The notes beneath the pieces are model-generated. The model was not told where the DNA came from. It was given only the letters and a program-made list of their open reading frames with translations, and did no database searches. This document shows, piece by piece, positions 33,157-40,608 of a DNA stretch of 54,891 nucleotides. The number at the start of each line of letters is the position of its first letter. Position 1 is the first letter of the stretch. The DNA lies in NCBI GenBank assembly GCA_910586755.1, contig CAJUJM010000104.1, forward strand, positions 1-54,891. Direction: 5' to 3'. The DNA comes from an uncultured Lachnospiraceae bacterium. Lineage in GTDB: Bacteria > Bacillota > Clostridia > Lachnospirales > Lachnospiraceae. The position numbers and the translations under genes were made by a program.

Positions 33157-34173
33157 ATGGAAGCAATGAAGGAACTGCTCCCCGGCATTTATCAGGTGGA
33201 GCTTCACAGCAATGCACACGGAGTCAATGAGATTAAGATTTATATTATCCCGGGAAATCCCAGAAGCCTGATGGTGGATACAGGATTTCGGGATATGGCC
33301 TGCCTGGAAGTTTTAGAGGAGGCGCAAAAGGAGCTGGAGATCGCTCCTTCCTCTCTGGATATTTTCCTGACTCACAAGCACCATGATCACTGTGGCCTGG
33401 CCTATATACTGGCTCAAAAGGGGGCCAGGATTTTTCAGAACCCGGTGGAAGAGCGTCACCGTTACGACTGCCTTCATCACAGCCGGGGGCACTCCGAAGA
33501 GCAGGATGCGGTGCTGCGGTTTGTGGGGATCACAGATGAGCACACCCCCAGGCTCCGTCAGATGTTCCGGGACCTGACAAGCCAGGGAAAAGATGAGGAT
33601 CTGCTGATTGAGAAATATTCCTATGCCCCGGCTCTTCCGGAAGACCGGTTCCGGTACGGGAATTATTCTTTTGAAGCAGTACCCCTAAGCGGCCATACCT
33701 TAGGCCAATTGGGGCTTTACGACGAGAAAAAAAAGGTGCTTTTCAGCGGAGATCAGGTGATTAACGGAATTTCTCCTATTGTGGCTACCAGCTATAAAGA
33801 CGAAGGCCTTTTAGGCCGGTATTTCCGCTCTCTGGACAGGCTGAAGGAGCGGTACGGGGACTGTGCCTTTATCCCGGCTCATGGCACAGTACCGGTGGAG
33901 AACCCGGAGGCGGCCATTGATCGGATTGTGTTTGCCTACCTGGAAAAGATTCAGATTATGAAACAGATTCTGGATCACGCCAGAGAGCCCATGACAATCC
34001 GCCAGGTGGCAGCTATCGCCTATGGGGTAAAGGAAACGCCAAAAGACCTGGATCAGCTTATGAAGTTTAAGATGATTCTGACCAAAACATTTTCCTGTAT
34101 GGAATATTTGTATGAGCAGGATTTTGCCGTGCGGACGGAAACGGATGGGGTTCTTTACTGGGAGAAGCCTTAG
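33157..34173 (+). CDS. MBL-fold metallohydrolase
   Basis: A 338-residue metallo-beta-lactamase-fold hydrolase. The di-metal site is HKHHDHCG near residue 75, with later ligands in PLSGHTLGQLG, FSGDQVI and IPAHGTV. The last ~90 residues are helical (DQLMKFKMILTKTFSCMEYL), as in the glyoxalase II-like/LACTB2 group. The start at 33157 is one base after the PAP2 stop; the frame is open further upstream but overlaps the PAP2 gene and has no family support. Substrate unknown. Confidence 0.88.
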   Translation: MEAMKELLPGIYQVELHSNAHGVNEIKIYIIPGNPRSLMVDTGFRDMACLEVLEEAQKELEIAPSSLDIFLTHKHHDHCGLAYILAQKGARIFQNPVEERHRYDCLHHSRGHSEEQDAVLRFVGITDEHTPRLRQMFRDLTSQGKDEDLLIEKYSYAPALPEDRFRYGNYSFEAVPLSGHTLGQLGLYDEKKKVLFSGDQVINGISPIVATSYKDEGLLGRYFRSLDRLKERYGDCAFIPAHGTVPVENPEAAIDRIVFAYLEKIQIMKQILDHAREPMTIRQVAAIAYGVKETPKDLDQLMKFKMILTKTFSCMEYLYEQDFAVRTETDGVLYWEKP

Positions 34174-34190
34174 CTTTGCGGAAAAAGTGC

Positions 34191-34218
34191 TTGCAAAATC
34201 CAGGACTGGCAGTATAAT
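34191..34218 (+). promoter_or_regulatory. Promoter of the riboswitch-folT unit
   Basis: TTGCAA (34191-34196) and TATAAT (34213-34218) are 16 bases apart. Transcription would start near 34225, about 50 bases before the THF aptamer. Confidence 0.65.
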
Positions 34219-34275
34219 AGATTAGGTAACCGGGGCGGCGGCAGTGAAATGCGGCCCCATAAAATTTCATAATAA

Positions 34276-34372
34276 AGCAGAGTAGGTTTGTGTGCGTTAA
34301 GTGCCGGATGGACGGGGAGTTGCCAGCCGGACGAAAAGAATTTCTTGCGGTACACAATCCGCATCCCGCTGC
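34276..34372 (+). ncRNA. Tetrahydrofolate (THF) riboswitch
   Basis: The stretch contains the conserved elements of the folT-type THF aptamer in order: GTGTGCGTTAAGTG, GGATGGACGGGGAG, GACGAAAAGAA and CCGCATCCCGCT. TTGTGT (34288-34293) pairs with ACACAA (34352-34357). The gene it precedes is a folate ECF transporter component, the usual target of this class. Downstream the ribosome site AAAGGAGG (34417-34424) lies close to sequences that could sequester it, so translational control is likely. Recognised by eye, not by covariance search. Confidence 0.85.
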
Positions 34373-34433
34373 AATACGAGAGATTGATTATCTCCTTATT
34401 GTAGTCCGAGGTCTGCAAAGGAGGTAATTTTTT

Positions 34434-35003
34434 ATGAAGAAATTAGCAACTTTGTTTTCCGATTCCTACCAGGAGCTGTTTCAGGTACGGACCATTACCC
34501 TGTGCGCTATGTTTGGCGCTCTGGGTATTATTCTGGAGCAGTTTACCTTTAAGGCAGGAACTTTTAAGCTGGGATTTTCCGGTCTTCCCAATGAGCTGGT
34601 CCATTTTCTTTTTGGCCCGGTGGTAGGGGGAACCTTCGGCGGTGTCATGGATATTTTAAAATTCATCATCAAACCGGACGGAGGATTTTTCTTCGGGTAT
34701 ACTCTTACAGCCATTGCCGGAGGTCTGATTTACGGTATGTTCTGGTACAAAAGGCCTTTAAGCCTTCCCAGGATTTTTATAGCCCGGCTGGCAGTGATCC
34801 TGGTGTGCAATCTGTTTATGAATACCCTGTGGATTTCCATGACCAGCGGTAAAGCATTTTTAGCGCTGCTTCCGGCCAGAGCCATAAAGAACTTTACCAT
34901 GTGGCCGGTAGACTCCATTCTGTTTTTTGTGGTGGCCGGGGCACTGGAAAAGTCCGGCGTGTTTAAGGGAATCCGAGGCGCTTCTTCCAGGATAAAAGCA
35001 TAG
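34434..35003 (+). CDS. folT: Folate-specific ECF transporter S component
   Basis: A 189-residue membrane protein with about six spans (TLCAMFGALGIILEQFTF, GGGFFFGYTL-type loops, IFIARLAVILVCNLFMNTLW). ITLCAMFGALGII is the arm motif that docks on the shared EcfT/A module, which is encoded elsewhere. It binds and imports folates. Assignment as folate-specific rests on sequence type and on the THF riboswitch directly upstream. Confidence 0.88.
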   Translation: MKKLATLFSDSYQELFQVRTITLCAMFGALGIILEQFTFKAGTFKLGFSGLPNELVHFLFGPVVGGTFGGVMDILKFIIKPDGGFFFGYTLTAIAGGLIYGMFWYKRPLSLPRIFIARLAVILVCNLFMNTLWISMTSGKAFLALLPARAIKNFTMWPVDSILFFVVAGALEKSGVFKGIRGASSRIKA

Positions 35004-35029
35004 ACATTTTTCTCCATCAGGGATATAAT
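35001..35029 (+). promoter_or_regulatory. Promoter of the mrp gene
   Basis: TAGACA (35001-35006, overlapping the folT stop) and TATAAT (35024-35029) are 17 bases apart. It implies a 5' leader of about 205 bases that contains the repeat element below. Confidence 0.65.
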
Positions 35030-35127
35030 GAAAGGAACGCGCCCCCTGGCCCGCTGCCGGATGGAACCGTCCTCCGCAGCAAGCTGACAGGACGCCAGGC
35101 ATGCAGCGCAGCAAGGCGCAGGGCTAA

Positions 35128-35232
35128 TGAAAGAGGAAGAACGCTTGTGAAACGTAAGATTCACAACTGGAATGCGTTCTGACGAAATGGCAGGCGCAGC
35201 GCAGCGGCGTGTGCCGATACATCTGAAAGGAG
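35128..35232 (+). repeat. Structured leader/repeat element, copy before mrp
   Basis: AGAACGC (35138-35144) pairs with GCGTTCT (35174-35180), enclosing an inner hairpin TTGTGAA/TTCACAA. A second hairpin follows, with outer pairs GGCA/TGCC around 35189-35214. It ends GATACATCTGAAAGGAG, supplying the ribosome site of mrp. The same element, with identical spacing, lies at 46760-46854 before arsR. Differences between copies often preserve pairing (for example CCGC/GCGG against CGC/GCG). Confidence 0.8.
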
Positions 35233-35242
35233 AATCATTAAA

Positions 35243-36085
35243 ATGAGCGCAGAAAATTGTAACCATGATTGCAGCTCCTGTGGGGAGAACTGCAGCAGCC
35301 GGACTGCTGATCGCACCAGCTTTTTGGAGGCATTAGCTCCGGAAAGCTCTGTAAAAAAGGTAATCGGCGTTGTCAGCGGAAAGGGAGGCGTTGGAAAGTC
35401 TTTGGTAACCTCTCTGATGGCATCCCTCATGAATAAAAAAGGATACCGGGCAGCCGTTCTGGATGCAGATATTACCGGACCGTCTATCCCCAAGGCCTTT
35501 GGTATTGCCAACGACGGTGTGGCTACCAGCCCGGACGGCCGCCTTATGATTCCGGCTAAGTCTCTTGAGGGAGTGGAAGTGATGTCCGCCAACCTGCTTT
35601 TAGACAACGATACGGATCCCATTATCTGGAGGGGGCCGGTGATTGCAGGAGCAGTAAAGCAGTTCTGGTCTGAAACCCTATGGCAGGATATTGATTACAT
35701 GTTTGTGGATATGCCTCCGGGAACCGGGGATGTGCCGTTAACCGTATTCCAGTCCATTCCTGTGGCAGGGATTATCATTGTTACCTCTCCTCAGGAGCTG
35801 GTTTCCATGATTGTAACAAAAGCAGTGAATATGGCGAAAAAGATGGACATCCCTATTTTGGGCGTAGTGGAGAACATGAGTTACCTGGAATGTCCTGACT
35901 GCGGAAAGAAGATTCAGGTATTTGGCGAGAGCCATTTGGAAGAGGTAGCTGAGAAAGAGGGAGTGAAAATCCTGGCTCGTATCCCCATAGATCCCAAAGT
36001 AGCGGAGATGGTAGATGGCGGACGCATTGAATATGTGGATGCTCCCTGGCTGGACGGCGCAGTAAAGGCAGCGGAGGAGATCTAG
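35243..36085 (+). CDS. Mrp/NBP35-family ATPase, iron-sulfur carrier
   Basis: A 280-residue P-loop ATPase that binds and delivers Fe-S clusters. The deviant Walker A SGKGGVGKS is at residues 45-53. The cluster-bridging cysteines are in LECPDCGKK near residue 215. The N-terminus is cysteine-rich (CNHDCSSCGENC), resembling the Nbp35 type more than MinD. MPPGTGDVPLTVFQS is a family signature. The leader before it contains a large repeat element, and an independent promoter lies at 35001. Family assignment is secure; client proteins are unknown. Confidence 0.92.
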   Translation: MSAENCNHDCSSCGENCSSRTADRTSFLEALAPESSVKKVIGVVSGKGGVGKSLVTSLMASLMNKKGYRAAVLDADITGPSIPKAFGIANDGVATSPDGRLMIPAKSLEGVEVMSANLLLDNDTDPIIWRGPVIAGAVKQFWSETLWQDIDYMFVDMPPGTGDVPLTVFQSIPVAGIIIVTSPQELVSMIVTKAVNMAKKMDIPILGVVENMSYLECPDCGKKIQVFGESHLEEVAEKEGVKILARIPIDPKVAEMVDGGRIEYVDAPWLDGAVKAAEEI

Positions 36086-36182
36086 AGTGCTGCCAGATAT
36101 GCAGACAGCACTCTGGTAATAAAAAGCGACAGGCCCATCTAATGGAGACATAAGACCAACTTATACGACAAGAGGTGTTAGA

Positions 36183-36890
36183 ATGAATATCAGCATGAAT
36201 CCCAATAGTGAGCTGGAGCAGTCCATTGTCAGTGTTCCGGATGTAATTCAGGTGCCGGACGTTCTGGTAAGTCAGGCCCGCCAGTTCCAGCAGGTGATGA
36301 TGATGTATACCTGCGCTATCCGGGAGGTTAAAACCAAGCTGGAGGTATTAAACGATGAGCTTTCCGTGCGGAATCAGCGCAACCCCATAGAGATGATTAA
36401 GTCCCGGGTAAAAAAGCCTATGAGCATTGTGGAAAAGCTTCAGCGCAAGGGCCTGCCCATTTCCCTGGAGACCATGGTAGACAATTTGGACGACGTAGCC
36501 GGTATCCGGGTAATCTGCTCTTTTGTGGATGATATTTATGATGTTGCAAACATGCTGACCTGTCAGGATGACATCAAAGTAATTGCCGTTAAGGATTATA
36601 TTAAAAATCCCAAGCCCAACGGCTACCGCAGCTACCATATGATTGTGGAGATTCCGGTATTTTTCTCAGACAGAAAAAAGCCTATGCGTGTGGAGGTCCA
36701 GATTCGGACCATTGCCATGGATTTTTGGGCCAGTCTGGATCACCTGCTGAAGTATAAAAAAGAAGTGATTAACGAGGCGGAGATCGGCGAGGAGCTGCGC
36801 CAATGTGCGGAGACCATTGCCCAGACGGATCAGAAGATGTATGAGATCCGCCAGAAGATTGAAGCCCAGGGCATCCGTGTGAGAAAATAG
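36183..36890 (+). CDS. Small alarmone synthetase (GTP pyrophosphokinase family)
   Basis: A 235-residue RelA/SpoT synthetase domain without hydrolase or regulatory domains, so it makes (p)ppGpp from ATP and GTP or GDP. Visible motifs: RVKKPMSIVEKLQRKG, DDVAGIRVICSFVDDIY, DYIKNPKPNGYRSYH and VEVQIRTIAMDFWASLDH. Length and order match YjbM/YwaC-type enzymes. The start at 36183 follows AAGAGGTG. It stands alone between mrp and a large palindrome that probably ends its transcript. Confidence 0.92.
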   Translation: MNISMNPNSELEQSIVSVPDVIQVPDVLVSQARQFQQVMMMYTCAIREVKTKLEVLNDELSVRNQRNPIEMIKSRVKKPMSIVEKLQRKGLPISLETMVDNLDDVAGIRVICSFVDDIYDVANMLTCQDDIKVIAVKDYIKNPKPNGYRSYHMIVEIPVFFSDRKKPMRVEVQIRTIAMDFWASLDHLLKYKKEVINEAEIGEELRQCAETIAQTDQKMYEIRQKIEAQGIRVRK

Positions 36891-36925
36891 AAAGAAAGGG
36901 AATGTTGCAGCATCCCCTAATACAA

Positions 36926-36996
36926 ATGATGCAGGGGTCAAAAGTCATGTATCGACATGCGGGCATGTCATACATGACCTTTTGACCCTGCATCAT
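36926..36996. terminator. Long near-perfect palindrome between convergent genes
   Basis: About 34 bases on the left (ATGATGCAGGGGTCAAAAGT, then CATGTATCGACATGC) pair with the complementary right arm ending TTTTGACCCTGCATCAT, with a few mismatches and almost no loop. The palindrome overlaps the last codons and stop of the GNAT gene on the minus strand. Its size exceeds an ordinary terminator, so it may be a dispersed palindromic repeat that has taken over termination for both genes. Confidence 0.75.
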
Positions 36997-37765
36997 ACAA
37001 ATAGTAGGACAGGGTTTCGGTGATCTGGAATCCTGCCTTTTTGTATAAAGCAATGGCAGGAAGGTTTTCACCGGATACCTGGAGAAGGAACCGGCATACG
37101 CCCTGTTCTTTCAGAGCGGGGAGAAGGGAAAGAAGGAATCGGGTTCCCCAGCCCTTTCCTCTTAAACTTTCCGGAACCAATACCTGGTGGAGACAGCAAG
37201 TCTTTCCTTTCGGGGACTGGGATATGTCCAGAAAACAGGATGCTGCCAGGTTTCCGCCGTAAAAGGCCTGAGCAGTTTTAAGGCCGTCAGTTTCCGTTAT
37301 ATGCAGGGAAATGGGGACAGCCTTTAGGAAAGGACAGGAAGGAATATTACCGGCATCCAATGTCATTAAATGTTCCCGGCACCAAAATTCTGCTCCCAGA
37401 GAATTCAGGGCAGAAAGAGCAGGAAGGCAGGCATCTCCTTCCGGCACAGGAAAAGAAAACTGGTGATCCGGATAGGCAGTTTCTGCTGCCTCCAAAAGGG
37501 CGGAAAAAAGGCCTTTCTGCCGCCAGTCCGGATGGGTGAAGGCAGAACATTCAAAAAGGTTCTCTTCCAGAACATAGAGGGCCAGAAAGGCCGTCAGAAT
37601 GGGGCCTTTCTTTGGAACCGGCGCTGGTTCTTCCGCCAAAAAATATATATCCCCGTCTTCCGGACAGGAGAGAGGGGCAGGGAAAGCCATAAGGCATTGA
37701 GAAGTTAAATCTCTTACCTGTTTCAGGCGCTTTAAAGAGAGGGAAGTTTGAAGGATGATGGACAT
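36968..37765 (-). CDS. GNAT-family acetyltransferase
   Basis: A 265-residue protein with two GNAT-like halves. The C-terminal half is the better conserved, with the acetyl-CoA loop VLVPESLRGKGWGTRFLLSL and ALYKKAGFQITETLSYYLYD at the end. The N-terminal half (HPDWRQKGLFSALLEAAETA) is a second, diverged copy of the same fold. The start at 37765 has AGGAGGTCC upstream on the minus strand. The last few codons are within the palindrome at 36926. Substrate unknown. Confidence 0.85.
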   Translation of the reverse strand: MSIILQTSLSLKRLKQVRDLTSQCLMAFPAPLSCPEDGDIYFLAEEPAPVPKKGPILTAFLALYVLEENLFECSAFTHPDWRQKGLFSALLEAAETAYPDHQFSFPVPEGDACLPALSALNSLGAEFWCREHLMTLDAGNIPSCPFLKAVPISLHITETDGLKTAQAFYGGNLAASCFLDISQSPKGKTCCLHQVLVPESLRGKGWGTRFLLSLLPALKEQGVCRFLLQVSGENLPAIALYKKAGFQITETLSYYLYDAGSKGHV

Positions 37766-37886
37766 GGAATGGACCTCCTGAATATCAGTGTAATTTCAGA
37801 TAAATTTATTCTAAAACAAGATGAGGAAAAGGTCCAGACTTTGCGGCCTCTTTGAAAGAAACTTTAATAAAAAAGGAGACATAGAA

Positions 37887-38246
37887 ATGAGATTGGTAAA
37901 GCAAGGGGCAATTATATTTGGTGTTACCATGGCTGGGGAGCTTTTGTATACCCTGCTTCCCCTTCCGGTTCCGGCAGGAGTTTACGGGCTGTTTTTGCTG
38001 TTGTTTCTGCTTCTTAGCGGCCTGGTAAAGCTGGAGCAGGTGGAGACGGCAGGCATGTTTCTGCTGGATATTATGGCTATGATGTTTATTCCGGCTACGG
38101 TGGGAATTATCGAGTCGAAAGATTTACTTTTCCAGGTGGCGGTTCCTTATATCATTATTACCAGCCTTACAACAGTTTTCGTGATGGCGGTTACCGGGCG
38201 GACAGCTCAGTTTCTGATTGGAAAGCTTTCTGGTAAAAAAAATTAA
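37887..38246 (+). CDS. lrgA: LrgA/CidA-family membrane protein
   Basis: A 119-residue, four-span membrane protein (QGAIIFGVTMAGELLYTLLP, PVPAGVYGLFLLLFLL, AGMFLLDIMAMMFIPATVGI). The family is holin-like and works with LrgB in murein hydrolase control, pyruvate uptake or programmed death, depending on species. The start at 37887 follows AAAAAGGAGAC; an upstream in-frame ATG at 37821 has no such site. Unusually, lrgB is not next to it but about 6.8 kb downstream, beyond a two-component pair and a surface-protein gene. Confidence 0.9.
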   Translation: MRLVKQGAIIFGVTMAGELLYTLLPLPVPAGVYGLFLLLFLLLSGLVKLEQVETAGMFLLDIMAMMFIPATVGIIESKDLLFQVAVPYIIITSLTTVFVMAVTGRTAQFLIGKLSGKKN

Positions 38247-38303
38247 ATATAAAACTTTCTCTTAAAAAGACAAAAATGGAACTATGCTTTAACAAAAGTC
38301 ATT

Positions 38304-38335
38304 GGGGTTAAAAATCGGTATTAACCGATAACCCC
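38304..38335. terminator. Hairpin between lrgA and the GHKL kinase gene
   Basis: GGGGTT pairs with AACCCC and ATCGGT with ACCGAT, around a four-base loop, with a small A bulge. It lies between convergent genes and may serve both. Confidence 0.6.
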
Positions 38336-38347
38336 TTGCCCGCGTTA

Positions 38348-39685
38348 TTAGAAAATTTCTGGCTTGTTCGGAGGAGATGACAGCATGACTGAAACATAAA
38401 ACATTCTGTCTTTCCATTCAAAACGGGCATCGCCGTTGTAACGCTTCGCAATCACCCGTACCGATTCCGTCCCAATGCCAAAGCCATCGTGACGGGAGGA
38501 AAGGAAGCGCCCGTCATAGGATTTTGGCGGCCGGTCACTGGTATTATCCAGCGTCAGGTAAAGAGCCTGTTTTCCCTGTTGGCGGATATGGAGGCGGATG
38601 ATACGGGGCGCTTTGGAACCGGCGCAGGCGTCAATGGCGTTTTCCAGCAGGTTCCCCAAAAGGGCGCACAATTCTGGCTGCGGGATAATGGTTTCTTCTT
38701 CCATCTGGAGGTCAACCTCCAGATCGGTCTGCTGTCTTACCGCCTGCTCCCCGTAGTAGTGCAGTACGGCGTCCACCGCATAATTTTTGTAGAACTGGCA
38801 GACCGTATCCGGCGGCAAACTTTCCCCATAGGCTTTCACATACTCCGCCACTCTGGCCATATCGCCGCTCTCCACACAGCCCTGCAATGCCTTGAAATGC
38901 TGGCGCAGGTCATGGCGGGCGCGCCGGGTGTCCTCAATGTTTTTTTGCAGGATGCGGTACCGGGCGGCCTGCATCAGCAAAAGACGGTTCTCCTGCTCCA
39001 GACGCATATTCTTTGCCAGTCCCTTCGCCATCCAGTAAAACAGCGAATAACAAAACAGCAGCAATGCCAAAAGCGCCAGCACCGTAATCGGATAGAACGT
39101 CATGACCTGGTTGATGTAGAGAGTGGAATATTTTTTGGGCCGCAGGATAATATTCACCCCCCAAAACGCTACTGGAAGGATCCAGAATACATACCATGTC
39201 CCCGGCATTTCAATTTCATCCAGAAGCCATCTTGCAGCGTGGGTGGCCGGATACCACACAAGCCCCAGCGGCGCCCAGCACAGCAGGGCATAGGCCGTCG
39301 CCCCGCTCAGAGAAAAAACCACAGATCCGCTCTTTGGCGAAAGCAGGGCGTCCATCACGATTGCCAGATTTTTCATACTGGAAAACACCCCGCAGACCGC
39401 CAGAAATACGCTGACTGATTTCCAATAAGACAGCGGAATTGCCCGGCAGTAACACAGGGCAAACAAGACCAGCGAGGGAACCATCCAGAGATTTGTATTC
39501 CAACGAAACCGGTAACAAACTGCGCCGCCCACAACAACCCATAGCAACAGGACGGGGATGCCCCACAAAGTCATCCGCCTGCCCTTTTTGTTCAGGTGGC
39601 CCTTCATGGGTAGATAACAGAGGATGGCGGCGGGGATGACAGCTGAAAGTTCCAACATGGAACGGAAAATAGTCTCGTTTCCCAT
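38348..39685 (-). CDS. GHKL-domain sensor histidine kinase (AgrC-like)
   Basis: A 445-residue kinase with six or seven N-terminal membrane spans (ELSAVIPAAILCYLPM to ALLALLLFCYSLFYWM), a dimerisation helix with the phospho-acceptor region RRARHDLRQHFKALQ, and a C-terminal ATPase with NLLENAIDAC, FLSSRHDGFGIGTESV. This is the HPK10 type that pairs with LytTR regulators, often in peptide or surface sensing. It is not a LytS protein, which would carry a 5TM-5TMR region. The start at 39685 follows GAGGAGGGAATTAGGG, 2 bases after the regulator stop; an upstream extension overlapping the regulator gene has no support. Confidence 0.9.
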   Translation of the reverse strand: MGNETIFRSMLELSAVIPAAILCYLPMKGHLNKKGRRMTLWGIPVLLLWVVVGGAVCYRFRWNTNLWMVPSLVLFALCYCRAIPLSYWKSVSVFLAVCGVFSSMKNLAIVMDALLSPKSGSVVFSLSGATAYALLCWAPLGLVWYPATHAARWLLDEIEMPGTWYVFWILPVAFWGVNIILRPKKYSTLYINQVMTFYPITVLALLALLLFCYSLFYWMAKGLAKNMRLEQENRLLLMQAARYRILQKNIEDTRRARHDLRQHFKALQGCVESGDMARVAEYVKAYGESLPPDTVCQFYKNYAVDAVLHYYGEQAVRQQTDLEVDLQMEEETIIPQPELCALLGNLLENAIDACAGSKAPRIIRLHIRQQGKQALYLTLDNTSDRPPKSYDGRFLSSRHDGFGIGTESVRVIAKRYNGDARFEWKDRMFYVSVMLSSPPNKPEIF

Positions 39686-39687
39686 CC

Positions 39688-40419
39688 CTAATTCCCTCCT
39701 CTCATCTGGGCATAAGTAAAGGCAAGAAACTGTTCCCGCACCTTCTGGTATTTTAACCGGCTGACGGGAACAGCGGTTCCGTCTTTTAACACAAAACGGT
39801 CGGACAGCAGATTTTCCGTCTGCTCCAGATTGACCAGGACGCCCCGCGTACAGTCGCAGAAATAGGGATAGGCCAGCAGCAAAGCCGCAAAATCCGCCTG
39901 CCTCATGGGGACGGTCAGCATTTCTCCGCCGGTAAGATGGACTTCCACACAGCGTCCATAATACTCTGTATAGAGGATCCGGTGAAGCAGGAGCGGCTGC
40001 TGTCCCGCCGCGCCCGGAACCATCACGCATTGGCTCTGCTCCAGAAGATCCACACCGCATCGGTTCAGGTCCTGGGCCAGCTTTTCATAGGAATAGGGCT
40101 TGACCAAATAAAATGCCGCCGCCACATCGTAGCTATCCACAGCAAATTCCCTGGTAGATGTAGTAAAAATCAGCCGGCAGGCGTCGCCCTGCTCACGGAT
40201 TTTTTTCGCCGCATCCATGCCGGACATGCCAGACATATAAATATCCAGAAAAATCACATCAAAAGTATTTGGGACGAACCCTGCAAGCAGGGCTTCGCTG
40301 CTTTCAAAAACTGCAGGAGCAGGAACAAGGGGGATTCCCTGCTTCTGCGCCCAGCGGCAGATAAATTCCCGCAGCTTCCAGATGTCTGCGGGAAGATCAT
40401 CCACAATGGCGATTCGCAT
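39688..40419 (-). CDS. LytTR-family response regulator
   Basis: A 243-residue regulator. The receiver domain begins MRIAIVDDLPADIWKLREF and has the phosphorylated Asp in VIFLDIYMSGMSG; TTSTREFAVDSYDVAA is the usual later part. The C-terminal ~100 residues are a LytTR DNA-binding domain (ILYTEYYGRCVEVHL, RGVLVNLEQTENL, VPVSRLKYQKVREQFL). It lies upstream of and is co-transcribed with the kinase, and is divergent from the SLH surface-protein gene. The 189-base gap between them holds a tandem repeat of the type LytTR proteins bind, so it probably controls that gene and perhaps itself. Confidence 0.92.
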   Translation of the reverse strand: MRIAIVDDLPADIWKLREFICRWAQKQGIPLVPAPAVFESSEALLAGFVPNTFDVIFLDIYMSGMSGMDAAKKIREQGDACRLIFTTSTREFAVDSYDVAAAFYLVKPYSYEKLAQDLNRCGVDLLEQSQCVMVPGAAGQQPLLLHRILYTEYYGRCVEVHLTGGEMLTVPMRQADFAALLLAYPYFCDCTRGVLVNLEQTENLLSDRFVLKDGTAVPVSRLKYQKVREQFLAFTYAQMRGGN

Positions 40420-40481
40420 GATTTCCGCCTCCTAACAAAAAAACTTATCTTGTATTGTACCATATTTTCAGCGCCCTGACC

Positions 40482-40517
40482 TACATCTCGTGCAGATTTT
40501 TTACATCTCATGCAAAT
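40482..40517 (+). promoter_or_regulatory. Tandem repeat before the SLH gene, candidate LytTR site
   Basis: TACATCTCGTGCAGAT (40482-40497) and TACATCTCATGCAAAT (40502-40517) are 20 bp apart, start to start. LytTR regulators bind two direct repeats about 21 bp apart just before a -35 box; here the -35 follows after 4 bases. A possible -10 for the regulator gene (TACAAT on the minus strand, 40454-40459) lies on the other side. Confidence 0.65.
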
Positions 40518-40521
40518 CCTA

Positions 40522-40551
40522 TTGACTAGGGGGGGGGTAAAACGGTATTAA
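40522..40551 (+). promoter_or_regulatory. Promoter with a nine-G tract in its spacer
   Basis: TTGACT (40522-40527) and TATTAA (40546-40551) are 18 bases apart. The spacer holds G9 at 40529-40537. A change in tract length would move the two boxes relative to each other; one G fewer gives the optimal 17. Such tracts control phase-variable surface genes elsewhere. The -10 is not a perfect match. Confidence 0.65.
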
Positions 40552-40608
40552 TAAAACGGAAAACACATATTTTTTTCCATATTTTTTCCAAATAGTAGGA
40601 GGCATATT

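Noticed and set aside
38348..39685. LytS-type kinase of a classical lytSR-lrgAB operon
   Set aside because: The membrane part and HDLRQHF motif fit the AgrC/HPK10 type; the 5TM-5TMR and GAF regions of LytS are absent.
39686..40060. N-terminal extension of the GHKL kinase
   Set aside because: It overlaps the regulator gene in another frame; a strong ribosome site precedes ATG 39685.
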